Shown one piece after another: positions 37,577 to 47,266 of a DNA stretch of 64,000 nucleotides (positions are counted from its first letter, which is position 1; every line of letters begins with the position of its first letter). The stretch comes from Lachnoclostridium sp. UBA2905 (GTDB lineage Bacteria > Bacillota > Clostridia > Lachnospirales > Lachnospiraceae). The notes under the pieces were generated by a model. It ran no database searches. It worked only from the letters and a program-made list of their open reading frames with translations, and had not been told where the DNA came from. The translations under genes were made by a program, and so were the position numbers. Location: positions 1 through 64,000 of the forward strand of contig DEDL01000008.1 of the NCBI GenBank assembly GCA_002349525.1. The letters are read 5' to 3'.

Positions 37577-37687
37577 CATGTCGAATGCATGTGAGACCTG
37601 GTGTGTGATTCTGGTCAGCGTTAAATAATATATTCTTATTTGTTATTAGTCACCACCTGCAAGAGTGGGAGTCTTCCAGACTGAGAT
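37577..37687 (+). repeat. Dispersed structured repeat, family B (copy B2, shortened)
   Basis: The front (GTCGAATGCATGTGAGACC, then GGTGTGTGATTCTGGTCAGC) and the end (TTTGTTATTAGTCACCAC, GAGTGGGAGTCTTC, GACTGAGAT) match copy B1 at 44.4 kb; the middle of about 120 bases is missing. It fills the gap between clpB and the leuS terminator. Confidence 0.75.
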
Positions 37688-37693
37688 AAAAAA

Positions 37694-37723
37694 ATGTCCT
37701 GGTACTTATACTGTCCAGGACAT
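37694..37723 (-). terminator. Rho-independent terminator of leuS
   Basis: Perfect nine-base stem ATGTCCTGG/CCAGGACAT followed by seven T bases on the minus strand, 37 bases after the leuS stop. Confidence 0.92.
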
Positions 37724-37759
37724 TTCTTTTTATAATGATATTAATATACTTTATGATAA

Positions 37760-40189
37760 TTATTTCATAACAATGTTTACGATTCTTCCAGGAACATAGA
37801 TTTCTTTTACAATATTACCTGTAAGCTTGTCAGCAATAGATTCTTTTGCTGCTGCAATTACTTCATCCTTTGATGAATCAAGTGAAATTACAAGTGTTCC
37901 CTTTGTCTTACCATTTATCTGAATTGCAATCTCTGCTGTATTTTCAACAGTCTTGCCCTCATCAAATTCCGGCCATCTTTCTTCAAAGATGCTTCCTTCA
38001 TGTCCATACTGCTCCCAGATTTCTGAAGCAACATGAGGAGTAAATGGTGCAAGAAGAATTGTCATTGTCTCAATAAGCTCCCGGTCTATTCCACCCTGTT
38101 TCTTGGCAATGTCGTACATCTTGTTGTTGTACTCCATAAATCCGCTGACAACAGTATTAAGACTGAATGCTTCAAGTCTCTTTGTTATATCCATTACAAG
38201 CTTATGACGAAGTCTTTCTGTCTCTTCTGTAGGCTTAATATCCTTATCCTTGCTGTCAATAGCAAGTTTCCAGAAACGATTAATGAATCTGTAGATTCCA
38301 TCAAGTCCTCTGTCATCCCAGATTGAATCAAGCTCTGGTGGTCCGATAAATAATTCATAGAGTCTTAATGCGTCGCAACCATAATCTCTTACGATATCAT
38401 CAGGACTTACAATATTACCAAGTGACTTACTCATCTTTGTCGCTGCACCAGTCACCTTATCACGTCCACATACCATACCCTGGTTAAAGAGCTTTGTAAA
38501 TGGCTCATCAAAATCTATAACACCAATGTCATAAAGGAACTTGGTATAAAATCTTGAATACAGAAGGTGAAGAACAGCATGCTCAACTCCTCCGATATAC
38601 ATATCAACAGGAAGATACTTGGAAGCCTTTTCCTTGGATACAAGCTCTTTATCATTCTTACTGTCAACATATCTGAGGAAATACCATGATGAACCTGCCC
38701 ACTGAGGCATTGTGTTAGTCTCACGTTTTGCAGGACCTCCACAGCAAGGACATGTTGTATTAACCCAGTCAGTAATATCAGCAAGAGGTGATTCTCCTGT
38801 ACCTGTTGGCTGGTAGCTTTCTACCTCTGGAAGAAGAAGTGGAAGCTCCTCCTCCGGAACAGGAACAGCACCACATTTTTCACAGTGTACGATTGGAATT
38901 GGCTCGCCCCAGTAACGCTGTCTTGAGAATACCCAGTCACGAAGCTTGTAGTTAACTGTCTTACGTCCAAATCCCATCTTCTCTATCATTGCAGGTGCTT
39001 CCTTCTTAAGAACAGATGATTCCATTCCATTCCAGTCACCTGAATTGATCATTGTACCTGAAGCCTCTGTATATGCTTCAGTCATATTTTCAATTTCCTT
39101 ACCATCCTTTGCAATTACCTGGATAACAGGAATGTCAAATTTCTTAGCAAATTCAAAGTCTCTGTCATCATGGGCAGGTACACACATAATTGCTCCTGTA
39201 CCATAATCTGCAAGAACGTAATCTGAAAGCCAGATAGGTATCTTTTCATTGTTAAGCGGATTTATTGCATAGCTTCCTGTAAATACACCTGTCTTCTCCT
39301 TATCCTGGAGACGGTCAACAGATGATTTCATAGATGCCTTGAATATATAATCTTCAACTGCTTCACGTGTTTCATCAGTAGCAAGCTCCTTAGCCATCTC
39401 ATGTTCAGGAGCAAGTACCATAAATGTAGCACCATAAAGTGTATCTGGTCTTGTTGTATATACTGTAACCTTCTTGTCATGTCCTTCTACTGCAAAATCA
39501 ACTTCTGCACCATAGCTTCTTCCGATCCAGTCTGTCTGCATCTTCTTAACCTTTTCAGGCCACTCAAGCCTGTCCAGATCCTCAAGAAGTCTGTCAGCAT
39601 ATTTTGTGATTTTTAACATCCACTGCTTAAGGTTCTTCTTAGTTACCTTTGAACCACATCTTTCACAGCATCCATCAACAACCTCTTCATTGGCAAGACC
39701 TGTCTTACATGATGGGCACCAGTTGATTGGCATCTGCTTCTCATATGCAAGTCCAGCCTTAAACATCTTAACAAATATCCACTGGGTCCACTTATAGAAT
39801 TCAGGATCAGTTGTATTAACTTCCATATCCCAGTCATAAATTGCTGATATTTCATTAATCTGTCTCTTAATGTTCTTAACATTCTCTGCTGTAGATTTTC
39901 TTGGATGTACACCCATCTTAATTGCATAATTCTCTGCCGGGAGACCAAATGCATCCCATCCCATTGGATGGATAAGATAATATCCGTTAAGCATTTTGTA
40001 ACGGCTCCATACATCTGATATAACATATCCTCTCCAATGTCCTACATGAAGTCCATTACCTGATGGGTAAGGGAACATATCAAGACAATAGTATTTAGGC
40101 TTTTTGCCATCATTTACATTCACAGGATGTTCTGCCCAGTGTTTGCGCCACTTTTGTTCAATTTCCTTATGGTTATAGGATACTGCCAT
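37760..40189 (-). CDS. leuS: Leucyl-tRNA synthetase
   Basis: The 809-residue class I enzyme charges tRNA-Leu. It has the HIGH-type motif in [15 protein letters not shown] (about residues 42-56), a zinc-binding cluster (CPSC...CCERC), the CP1 editing domain ([19 protein letters not shown]), KMSKS in [10 protein letters not shown] and an anticodon-binding C-terminal domain. Length is normal. It begins 19 bases after the L,D-transpeptidase gene, with GGAGG at its start. No T-box leader is visible in that small space. Confidence 0.97.
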   Translation of the reverse strand: MAVSYNHKEIEQKWRKHWAEHPVNVNDGKKPKYYCLDMFPYPSGNGLHVGHWRGYVISDVWSRYKMLNGYYLIHPMGWDAFGLPAENYAIKMGVHPRKSTAENVKNIKRQINEISAIYDWDMEVNTTDPEFYKWTQWIFVKMFKAGLAYEKQMPINWCPSCKTGLANEEVVDGCCERCGSKVTKKNLKQWMLKITKYADRLLEDLDRLEWPEKVKKMQTDWIGRSYGAEVDFAVEGHDKKVTVYTTRPDTLYGATFMVLAPEHEMAKELATDETREAVEDYIFKASMKSSVDRLQDKEKTGVFTGSYAINPLNNEKIPIWLSDYVLADYGTGAIMCVPAHDDRDFEFAKKFDIPVIQVIAKDGKEIENMTEAYTEASGTMINSGDWNGMESSVLKKEAPAMIEKMGFGRKTVNYKLRDWVFSRQRYWGEPIPIVHCEKCGAVPVPEEELPLLLPEVESYQPTGTGESPLADITDWVNTTCPCCGGPAKRETNTMPQWAGSSWYFLRYVDSKNDKELVSKEKASKYLPVDMYIGGVEHAVLHLLYSRFYTKFLYDIGVIDFDEPFTKLFNQGMVCGRDKVTGAATKMSKSLGNIVSPDDIVRDYGCDALRLYELFIGPPELDSIWDDRGLDGIYRFINRFWKLAIDSKDKDIKPTEETERLRHKLVMDITKRLEAFSLNTVVSGFMEYNNKMYDIAKKQGGIDRELIETMTILLAPFTPHVASEIWEQYGHEGSIFEERWPEFDEGKTVENTAEIAIQINGKTKGTLVISLDSSKDEVIAAAKESIADKLTGNIVKEIYVPGRIVNIVMK

Positions 40190-40208
40190 AACTAATTCCT
40201 CCGTATAA

Positions 40209-41669
40209 TTAATTATTCACACCAATTGCTGCCGGTGAAACATCACCAGCCGGTGCTGTTACATTAACTGTAATCTGTTTTACTATCACGCCGTTCTTTC
40301 CTGCACCTGCTGCGGAAACAGATATAACTGCACTTCCGGCACCGGCTGCCCTTACATTACCTTCGCCATCTACTGTTACTACAGCAGGATTTGAAGATGA
40401 GTATGTATAAGCAAGATTCTTTGTTCCAGTAGCATCTGCCGGTACTAAAGAAACTGCTATCTTTCCGGTTTCTCCTACATTAAATGTTGTCTTTGAAAGA
40501 ACTGCATTAATATCTGATGCATATTTCTTAACTGTAATAGTACAATATGCCTTAATCTTAGTACCGTCCTTAGTCTTTGCCCTTACTGTGGCAGTTCCAA
40601 GACCATTAGCAGTTACATTACCATTCTTATCAACTGAAACAACGTTTTCATCAGATGATTTAAATGAAAGGTCTGTAATTGAAGCTGCTGCAGGTTTAAA
40701 GTCACTGAGTGAAAGCTTAAATGATGCGTCATCCTTACTTCCCCCAAGGAAGAGTACCTTGCTTGTTCTGTTAAGGGTAATCTCTTTAAGACTTACCTTT
40801 CCAAGAACCCTGTACTTAACTGTGAGGCTTGCCTTTCTGTTAATCTCATCAGTCAGTGAATATTTTACAACATATATTCCTGATTTTCTAGTATTAATCT
40901 TCTTAACTTTTTTTGGAGTTGCACTTTTGTTAGTCTTATACTTAACAGTATAGGTTACCTTCTTAATTGAATCAAAGCCTGTTGTGTTTAAAGCAGTTAT
41001 TTTCTTAATAGGGTCAACCCGAGTTGCATAAGAAATCTTTGTGCTTCCCTCATCACCCTTTTTAAGTTTAATAACCGGCTTTTTCTTGTTATATGGGTTT
41101 GAAGGATTAGTATCATCTGTAGGATCCCATCCCGTATATCCCTTAAGCTTGATTCCGTCAGGCTTACCAAGTGGTCCGGGATTCTTGCTTTTATATATTG
41201 TAACAGGAGTTCCTGATGGAACATTATTATATATCCATCTTGCATCACCCACACAAAGTCTTACACAACCGTGTGAAGCAACCTGTCCCAACTTATTGTA
41301 CTGGGTATATGACAAAGTATTTGGTGCATTATTCTTATAATACCAAACGGAATGAAACAGAATATGTCCTGTAATTCTTGTACAGTACTGTCCATACACA
41401 GGACCTTCAAGAACGTGCCATCTTATTTTCTCTTTAAGTGGAAATGTTCCAAGAGGTGTTGCAGCACCTACTGAACAAACCATAGCCTTAACCGGCTTAT
41501 ACTTGCCTTTTTTATTAGCTTTATAAATAGTTACACAGTTCTGCTGTTTATTAATACGTATTGCATAACCGCTTGCAGCCTTTGACTCACTTGCATGTAA
41601 AAACATTCCAAGTCCCACAAACAGCACAAGGGCTATTATAGAAACAGCACATCTCATTCTCTTATTCAT
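40209..41669 (-). CDS. L,D-transpeptidase (YkuD) with C-terminal Ig-like repeats
   Basis: The 486-residue product has an N-terminal membrane anchor or signal ([18 protein letters not shown]) and a YkuD catalytic domain with the His motif ITGHILFHS and the Cys motif [15 protein letters not shown]. These enzymes cross-link peptidoglycan or attach proteins to it. The C-terminal 280 residues contain Lys-rich Ig-like and at least two Big_2-type domains ([40 protein letters not shown]). They probably bind the wall. It lies directly upstream of leuS and is probably co-transcribed with it. Confidence 0.92.
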   Translation of the reverse strand: MNKRMRCAVSIIALVLFVGLGMFLHASESKAASGYAIRINKQQNCVTIYKANKKGKYKPVKAMVCSVGAATPLGTFPLKEKIRWHVLEGPVYGQYCTRITGHILFHSVWYYKNNAPNTLSYTQYNKLGQVASHGCVRLCVGDARWIYNNVPSGTPVTIYKSKNPGPLGKPDGIKLKGYTGWDPTDDTNPSNPYNKKKPVIKLKKGDEGSTKISYATRVDPIKKITALNTTGFDSIKKVTYTVKYKTNKSATPKKVKKINTRKSGIYVVKYSLTDEINRKASLTVKYRVLGKVSLKEITLNRTSKVLFLGGSKDDASFKLSLSDFKPAAASITDLSFKSSDENVVSVDKNGNVTANGLGTATVRAKTKDGTKIKAYCTITVKKYASDINAVLSKTTFNVGETGKIAVSLVPADATGTKNLAYTYSSSNPAVVTVDGEGNVRAAGAGSAVISVSAAGAGKNGVIVKQITVNVTAPAGDVSPAAIGVNN

Positions 41670-41775
41670 CTCTTAATACCTCTCTTTTAAGTCTTTTCAA
41701 CAGTATTTAATCTTTTCTAAATATTTACTATAACAATTTGTTAAAAACATGTCAAGCAAGATATATTCAACCCAA

Positions 41776-44355
41776 TCATTTCCTATTGTTAAGTCTCTTC
41801 TGTGCTTCCACAACAAAGAGGGGTATAATAGAAAATAAAACAACCATCCCCCATTCTCTCATATCAAGGGCTGTTGTCCCCATAATATTTCTCATAAATG
41901 GAAATGCTATGGTTATCACCTGTAAAAATGCGCATACCACAAATGATATGTTCATCATTTTATTCTGGAACATACGTCTTCCAAGGACAGAATATTCACT
42001 TTTAGAATTAATGGCATGTATAAGCTGCGACAGGGCCAGTACAGCAAAACACATTGTCTCACCGGTTTCATGCCCTTTTCCGGCCCCGGCCATGTAAGCA
42101 GCCAACGATATACTGCCGATCATCATTCCTTCAAGAATAGTCTTAAGGCCCATTCCGCCTGAAAATATTCCCGCCTTGGCAGATACCGGTTTTCTCCCCA
42201 TAATATTCTCATCTCCCGGTTCAACTCCAAGTGAAAGAGCAGGAAGCGAATCCGTCACAAGATTTATCCACAAAAGCTGAACAGGATCAAGAGGCGCACC
42301 ATATCCCATTAATATAGCCGCAAATATGGTAAGGATCTCACCAATATTGCAGGAAATCAGAAAATGAACTGCTTTTCTTATATTATCATATATTATCCTG
42401 CCCTGTTTTATTGCCTGGGTAATGGTCACAAAATTATCATCCTCAAGAATAATATCAGAAGCATCCTTTGCCACATCTGTTCCTGTAATACCCATGGCAC
42501 AACCTATATCTGCCGCTTTTAGGGCTGGCGCATCATTTACTCCGTCGCCAGTCATGGCAACAACCTCACCATTTTCCCTGTACGCCTTTACTATCCTTAA
42601 TTTGTGTGCCGGACTAACCCTGGCAAACACGTTGTATCGGCCAATATTTTTCTTCAGATTCTCATCTGACATGGCATCCAGCATAACACCTGTAACTATT
42701 TCATCACCCTGTTTTGATATATTAAGGTCCCTTGCAATTTTCCCTGCTGTAAGCACATGGTCACCTGTTATCATAACAGTTTTTATACCGGCTCTCTTAC
42801 ACAGGGCAACAGCCTTTTTTACTTCCTTTCTTGGCGGATCCATCAGGGAAGCAATTCCTGCAAAAACAAGTCCTGTTTCGTCAGGAAGCTTAGTCTGGGA
42901 TACATATCTGTAGGCAGCTACGATAAGTCTTTTTCCTTCAGAGGCCTTTTCTTCTATTAAAGCTCTGATTGCTCTTTTCCTACCGGCATCAAGGGGTATT
43001 TCCTCATTTTCACTTAAAAAATAAGTGCATTTTTCAAGGAGGAAATCCGGAGCTCCTTTCGTTATCATAAGCCTGCCACTTCCATCATCACAAAGAACAC
43101 TCATCATTTTTCTTTCAGAGGTAAAGGGAAGCTCGTCAATACGTCTGTATTCTTTTTTCAGTCTGTCCACATTCATGATTTTCTCTGCTGCCTTGTAAAG
43201 GGCATTTTCTGTTGGCTCTCCGGTCATTCCATCAGGGGAATTATTGCACAGAGCAAAAAGCTTAAGTATAAAACCGTATTTGCTGCCATTTTCAGTAAAT
43301 AATACCTTTCCGGCGTAATCATATACTCCTGTAACTTCCATCTTATTGCATGTAAGAGTGCCGGTCTTATCTGAACATATAATTGTTGTACATCCAAGGG
43401 TTTCCACTGCCGGAAGTCTTCTTATGATTCCATTTTGTCTGGCCATATCAATAACGCCCCTGGCTAACATTATTGTAACTATGGCAGGCAGCCCTTCAGG
43501 AATCGCAGCTACAGCCAGACTTACAGCAGTCATAAACATAAATGCCGGTTCTCTTCCATCTATAATGCCTGCCACAAATATAATTTCACATATTATAAGT
43601 GCTATTATACTCATTATTTTTCCGGTCTCCCCTAATTTTTTCTGCAAAGGAGTTTCCGGTGCTTTTTCATCCATAAGTAAGCTTGCAAGTTTTCCAAGCT
43701 CTGTATTCTTACCAGTGGCAGTGACCACAGCCCTTCCGTGTCCGTAGCTTGCAAGGCAGCCCGAATAAATCATATTATTTCTGTCATTTAAGGGTATATG
43801 TACGCCAAGTTTTTCTTTACATTTTAAGACAGCTTCTGGTTCTCCTGTAAGGGAGGATTCATCAATCATCAGACTCTTGCTTTCTATAATTCGTGCATCA
43901 GCTGGTACAAAATCACCTGCTTCAATATTTATAATATCTCCCGGGACAAGTTCCCTGCTGTTTATTTCAGACCATTTGCCATTTCTTAAGACCCTTGCCT
44001 TGAGAGCACACATTTTTTTCAGGGCATTTAATGAATGCTCTGCCCTCACTTCCTGTATAACACCTATGGCACCATTCATTATTATGATAAATAATATTAT
44101 TGCCGGCTGCACATAATCAGGCTCTCCCTCCATATACGACACTCCAAATGATATGGCTGCTGCCACAACAAGTGTATATATCATAAAATCCTTAAGCTGC
44201 ATAACAAACTTATGGAATATAGATTCCTTCTTTCCATGTGGAAGTTCATTATATCCGTATTCTGATAGTCTGTTTACCGCTTCCTTAGCACCGAGGCCTG
44301 TTTTTGCTGATGTCTTATAATCCATTAAGACTGTATTAACATCTTTTGAGTACAT
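41776..44355 (-). CDS. P-type cation ATPase, calcium type
   Basis: The 859-residue pump has the actuator motif SLTGEPEAV, the ion-site segment AAIPEGLPAIVTIMLARG, phosphorylation Asp in CSDKTGTLTCNK, nucleotide-domain motif KGAPDFLLEKC, hinge TGDGVNDAPALK and ten membrane segments including LLWINLVTDSLPALSLG. The pattern is that of SERCA/PMCA-like bacterial calcium pumps, though manganese cannot be ruled out. The ATG at 44355 is chosen because GGAGGGG lies before it; a 5-codon longer reading would contain that site. It lies alone, with repeat B1 upstream. Confidence 0.93.
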   Translation of the reverse strand: MYSKDVNTVLMDYKTSAKTGLGAKEAVNRLSEYGYNELPHGKKESIFHKFVMQLKDFMIYTLVVAAAISFGVSYMEGEPDYVQPAIILFIIIMNGAIGVIQEVRAEHSLNALKKMCALKARVLRNGKWSEINSRELVPGDIINIEAGDFVPADARIIESKSLMIDESSLTGEPEAVLKCKEKLGVHIPLNDRNNMIYSGCLASYGHGRAVVTATGKNTELGKLASLLMDEKAPETPLQKKLGETGKIMSIIALIICEIIFVAGIIDGREPAFMFMTAVSLAVAAIPEGLPAIVTIMLARGVIDMARQNGIIRRLPAVETLGCTTIICSDKTGTLTCNKMEVTGVYDYAGKVLFTENGSKYGFILKLFALCNNSPDGMTGEPTENALYKAAEKIMNVDRLKKEYRRIDELPFTSERKMMSVLCDDGSGRLMITKGAPDFLLEKCTYFLSENEEIPLDAGRKRAIRALIEEKASEGKRLIVAAYRYVSQTKLPDETGLVFAGIASLMDPPRKEVKKAVALCKRAGIKTVMITGDHVLTAGKIARDLNISKQGDEIVTGVMLDAMSDENLKKNIGRYNVFARVSPAHKLRIVKAYRENGEVVAMTGDGVNDAPALKAADIGCAMGITGTDVAKDASDIILEDDNFVTITQAIKQGRIIYDNIRKAVHFLISCNIGEILTIFAAILMGYGAPLDPVQLLWINLVTDSLPALSLGVEPGDENIMGRKPVSAKAGIFSGGMGLKTILEGMMIGSISLAAYMAGAGKGHETGETMCFAVLALSQLIHAINSKSEYSVLGRRMFQNKMMNISFVVCAFLQVITIAFPFMRNIMGTTALDMREWGMVVLFSIIPLFVVEAQKRLNNRK

Positions 44356-44384
44356 AAAAATCCCCTCCACAAATCATTTCTTTT

Positions 44385-44613
44385 CAAGTCGAACGCAGGC
44401 AAGACCCGGTGCGTGATTCTGGTCAGCGTAAGCTGACATCTACTTCTCATAATCACTGCACCATACACTCCGTTTCGGTCGGTGCAAAACCATTGACTAC
44501 CAGACAATGTGTGCCCTCGTGGAGCGTTTATCCCAGTGGGAGATTGTACTCCCACTGAGATAAATTTGTTATTAGTCACCACTTGCCAAGGTGGGAGTCT
44601 TCTCGACTGAGAT
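44385..44613 (+). repeat. Dispersed structured repeat, family B (copy B1)
   Basis: Longest family B copy. It starts TTTTCAAGTCGAACGCAGG, has the hairpin GTCAGC-GTAA-GCTGAC, a central CGTTTCGGTCGGTGC block shared with family A, the hairpin AGTGGGAG-ATTGTA-CTCCCACT as in A1, and the end CTTCTCGACTGAGAT. It fills the left half of the gap between the calcium-pump gene and tex. Confidence 0.8.
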
Positions 44614-44637
44614 AAATATATGATGGAGGGGATTTAA

Positions 44638-44805
44638 TTATTACCGGCTATTTAATTAATGGTTATTTAATTAATGGTTATTTAATTATCAGTTATGTAA
44701 TTATCAGTTATATAATTACTGCTTATGCATTTACTGGTTATGCATTTACTGCTTATGCATTTACTGGTTATATAATTACTGCTTATATAATTGCCGGTTA
44801 TGTGA
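44638..44805. repeat. 15-base tandem repeat after tex
   Basis: About eleven units of 15 bases, such as TTATTTAATTAATGG, TTATATAATTACTGC and TTATGCATTTACTGG, run without gaps up to the stop codon of tex. Units vary at four to five positions. On the tex strand each unit holds a TAA. Confidence 0.9.
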
Positions 44806-44807
44806 TT

Positions 44808-46952
44808 TTATAAAATCATACTGAGCTGTATACGTTTTTTCTCCATGTCAATTCCAATTACCTTAACTTCAACAATATCACCAACACTTACTACTTCAAG
44901 CGGATGCTTTACAAACTTCTTGTTGGTAAGCTTTGATATATGAACAAGTCCATCCTGGTGAACTCCAATGTCCACAAAGGCACCAAAATCTATTACATTT
45001 CTGACCGTTCCCTTAAGAATCATTCCTTCCTTAAGGTCCTTCATTTCAAGAACATCAGTCCTTAAAACAGGCTTCGGCATATCTTCACGTGGATCTCTTC
45101 CCGGTTTTTCAAGTTCCTTAATAATATCTGTAAGTGTTTCCTTGCCTACTCCAAGCTCGTTAGAGAGTCTGTCCCTGTCCTTTGCAATAAGTGAAAGTCC
45201 TGTAAGACCTCCTGCGAGATCACTGAGGTTAAATCCAAGCTTTTCAATGAGTTTTTTTGCTGCATCATAGGATTCCGGATGAACACTGGTTGTATCTAAT
45301 GGGTTACTTCCATCATTTATTCTTAAGAAACCTGCACACTGTTCATATGCTTTAGGGCCAAGCTTCGCAACCTTAAGAAGCTGCTTTCTTTCTGTAAATT
45401 TTCCATTTTCTTCTCTATAGGCAACTATATTTTTTGCAATAGCCTTTGATATACCAGAGATATACTCAAGCAGAGCAGCAGATGCTGTGTTAACATCCAC
45501 TCCAACCTTATTAACGCAGTCTTCCACAACTCCGCCTAATGCGCCCTCTAATTTTTTCTGGTTCATATCATGCTGGTACTGGCCGACACCAATAGATTTT
45601 GGTTCTATCTTAACAAGCTCTGCAAGGGGATCCTGTATTCTTCTTGCAATTGATGTTGCACTTCTTTGTCCCACATCAAAGTTTGGAAATTCTTCTGTTG
45701 CAAGCTTACTTGCAGAATATACAGATGCTCCCGCTTCATTTACAATTACATATGAAACTCCCGGAACATCCTTTAACATATCAACAATTATCTTTTCAGA
45801 TTCTCTTGAAGCAGTTCCATTTCCAACAGAAATGAGGCTTATACCATATTTCTTAATAAGGGCTTTTACAGTTCTTTCTGTTTCAGCAACCTTATTCTGT
45901 GGCTCTGTAGGATATACTACTGTAGTGTCAAGAACCTTTCCTGTTTCATCAACAACAGCAAGCTTACATCCTGTACGGAATGCAGGGTCCCAACCAAGTA
46001 CTACCTTTCCGGCAATCGGTGGCTGCATAAGTAGCTGCTTTAAATTCTTGCCAAATACATTTATGGCGCCATCTTCTGCATTTTCTGTAAGTTCATTTCT
46101 TATTTCACGTTCAATGGCCGGTGCAATAAGACGCTGATAGCTGTCTGCGATTGCTTCTTTGAGGTATGGCTCTGTATATGAATTGTCCTTTACAATAATC
46201 TTCTTCTCAAGATATCTTATTATACGTTCGTCTGATACAGTAACCTTTACTGTAAGTATCTTTTCCTTCTCACCACGATTAATTGCAAGAACCTTGTAAC
46301 CACTCATTTTCTTAATTGCTTCTGTGAAATCATAATAATTCTCATATACACTTTTAAGCTCAGGGTCTTTGGCTGTGGATACAATACTTCCGTCTTCCTT
46401 TGTTATCCTACGGATTTCCATTCGGTAATCAGGTTCATCCGAAATGCTCTCTGCAATAATATCAAGTGCACCTGCAATAGCATCCTTTTCTGTTAAAACT
46501 TCCTTTTCCTCATTTATATATTTCTTTGCTTCCTCTTCAATGGAAACAGTTGTCATCTGAAGTCTGATAATATCCGCAAGACCTTCAAGCCCCTTTTCCC
46601 TGGCTATAGTTGCCCTTGTTCTTCTCTTAGGTCTGAATGGTCTGTAAAGGTCATCAACAACAACCTGTGTTTTAGCTTCAAGAATCTTCTTTTCAAGTTC
46701 TTCTGTAAGAAGTCCCTGTTCCCTGATAGATGATATAACCTGTTCCTTCTTCTCTTCAAGATTACGAAGATATGTAAGTCTTTCATCAAGATTACGAAGC
46801 TGCTCATCATCAAGAGAACCATGTTTTTCTTTTCTGTATCTGGCAATAAAAGGAATAGTATTACCCTCATCAATAAGACTGATAACAGCCTCTACCTGCC
46901 AACTTTCTATTCCAAGTTCTTCCTTTATCTGATCTACAATATTCATGTCCAA
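44808..46952 (-). CDS. tex: Tex-family RNA-binding protein
   Basis: The 714-residue product is a full-length Tex. It has an N-terminal helical domain (EELGIESWQVEAVISLIDEG), a YqgF-like RNase H fold (VVLGWDPAFRTGCKLAVVDE), tandem helix-hairpin-helix motifs (NTASAALLEYISGISKAIAK) and a C-terminal S1 domain (GMILKGTVRNVIDFGAFVDI). Tex proteins bind nucleic acid and are linked to transcription and stress responses; the exact task is unsettled. The stop is directly followed by a 15-base minisatellite. The upstream gap also serves the divergent GH3 gene. Confidence 0.95.
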   Translation of the reverse strand: MDMNIVDQIKEELGIESWQVEAVISLIDEGNTIPFIARYRKEKHGSLDDEQLRNLDERLTYLRNLEEKKEQVISSIREQGLLTEELEKKILEAKTQVVVDDLYRPFRPKRRTRATIAREKGLEGLADIIRLQMTTVSIEEEAKKYINEEKEVLTEKDAIAGALDIIAESISDEPDYRMEIRRITKEDGSIVSTAKDPELKSVYENYYDFTEAIKKMSGYKVLAINRGEKEKILTVKVTVSDERIIRYLEKKIIVKDNSYTEPYLKEAIADSYQRLIAPAIEREIRNELTENAEDGAINVFGKNLKQLLMQPPIAGKVVLGWDPAFRTGCKLAVVDETGKVLDTTVVYPTEPQNKVAETERTVKALIKKYGISLISVGNGTASRESEKIIVDMLKDVPGVSYVIVNEAGASVYSASKLATEEFPNFDVGQRSATSIARRIQDPLAELVKIEPKSIGVGQYQHDMNQKKLEGALGGVVEDCVNKVGVDVNTASAALLEYISGISKAIAKNIVAYREENGKFTERKQLLKVAKLGPKAYEQCAGFLRINDGSNPLDTTSVHPESYDAAKKLIEKLGFNLSDLAGGLTGLSLIAKDRDRLSNELGVGKETLTDIIKELEKPGRDPREDMPKPVLRTDVLEMKDLKEGMILKGTVRNVIDFGAFVDIGVHQDGLVHISKLTNKKFVKHPLEVVSVGDIVEVKVIGIDMEKKRIQLSMIL

Positions 46953-47142
46953 GCCTCCATCAAATTTTTGCTATTATACTTGAACAGTTTAACTAATAAT
47001 GGAAGATTAGTCAATTTTTTCAAAGGCTTAATTTCTGTTTCCCCATCCATGCTTATATATCATTTCAAAAGTTTTTTCCAAAGTTCTTGAAAGTTAATCC
47101 ATTTTCGTTTAGCATAAAAGCATCAAATATATGATAGGATTA

Positions 47143-47183
47143 CTTACCACTTTCAGAAGTGGGAGTCTTCTCGACCGAAATAA
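47143..47183 (+). repeat. Right-end fragment of dispersed repeat before GH3 gene
   Basis: CCACTTTCAGAAGTGG hairpin, then GAGTCTTCTCGACCGAAATA, matching the ends of the larger copies. Nothing of the rest of the repeat is seen upstream. It lies about 85 bases before the GH3 start in the 314-base gap between tex and GH3. No other element is recognised there. Confidence 0.6.
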
Positions 47184-47266
47184 GCGAAAGTGCGCCTGTA
47201 ATGGCATTGAACCTTTTGCGCAAAGCAAATCACAAGCAACAACCAATGCCCACAAAGGAGAAAAAC

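Noticed and set aside
40190..40208. T-box leader for leuS
   Set aside because: The space before leuS is only 19 bases, and no specifier loop or T-box sequence was seen.
47159..47266. Longer N-terminus for the GH3 gene
   Set aside because: It would translate a dispersed-repeat end; the ATG at 47267 has a clear AAAGGAG site and the known GH3 start region follows.
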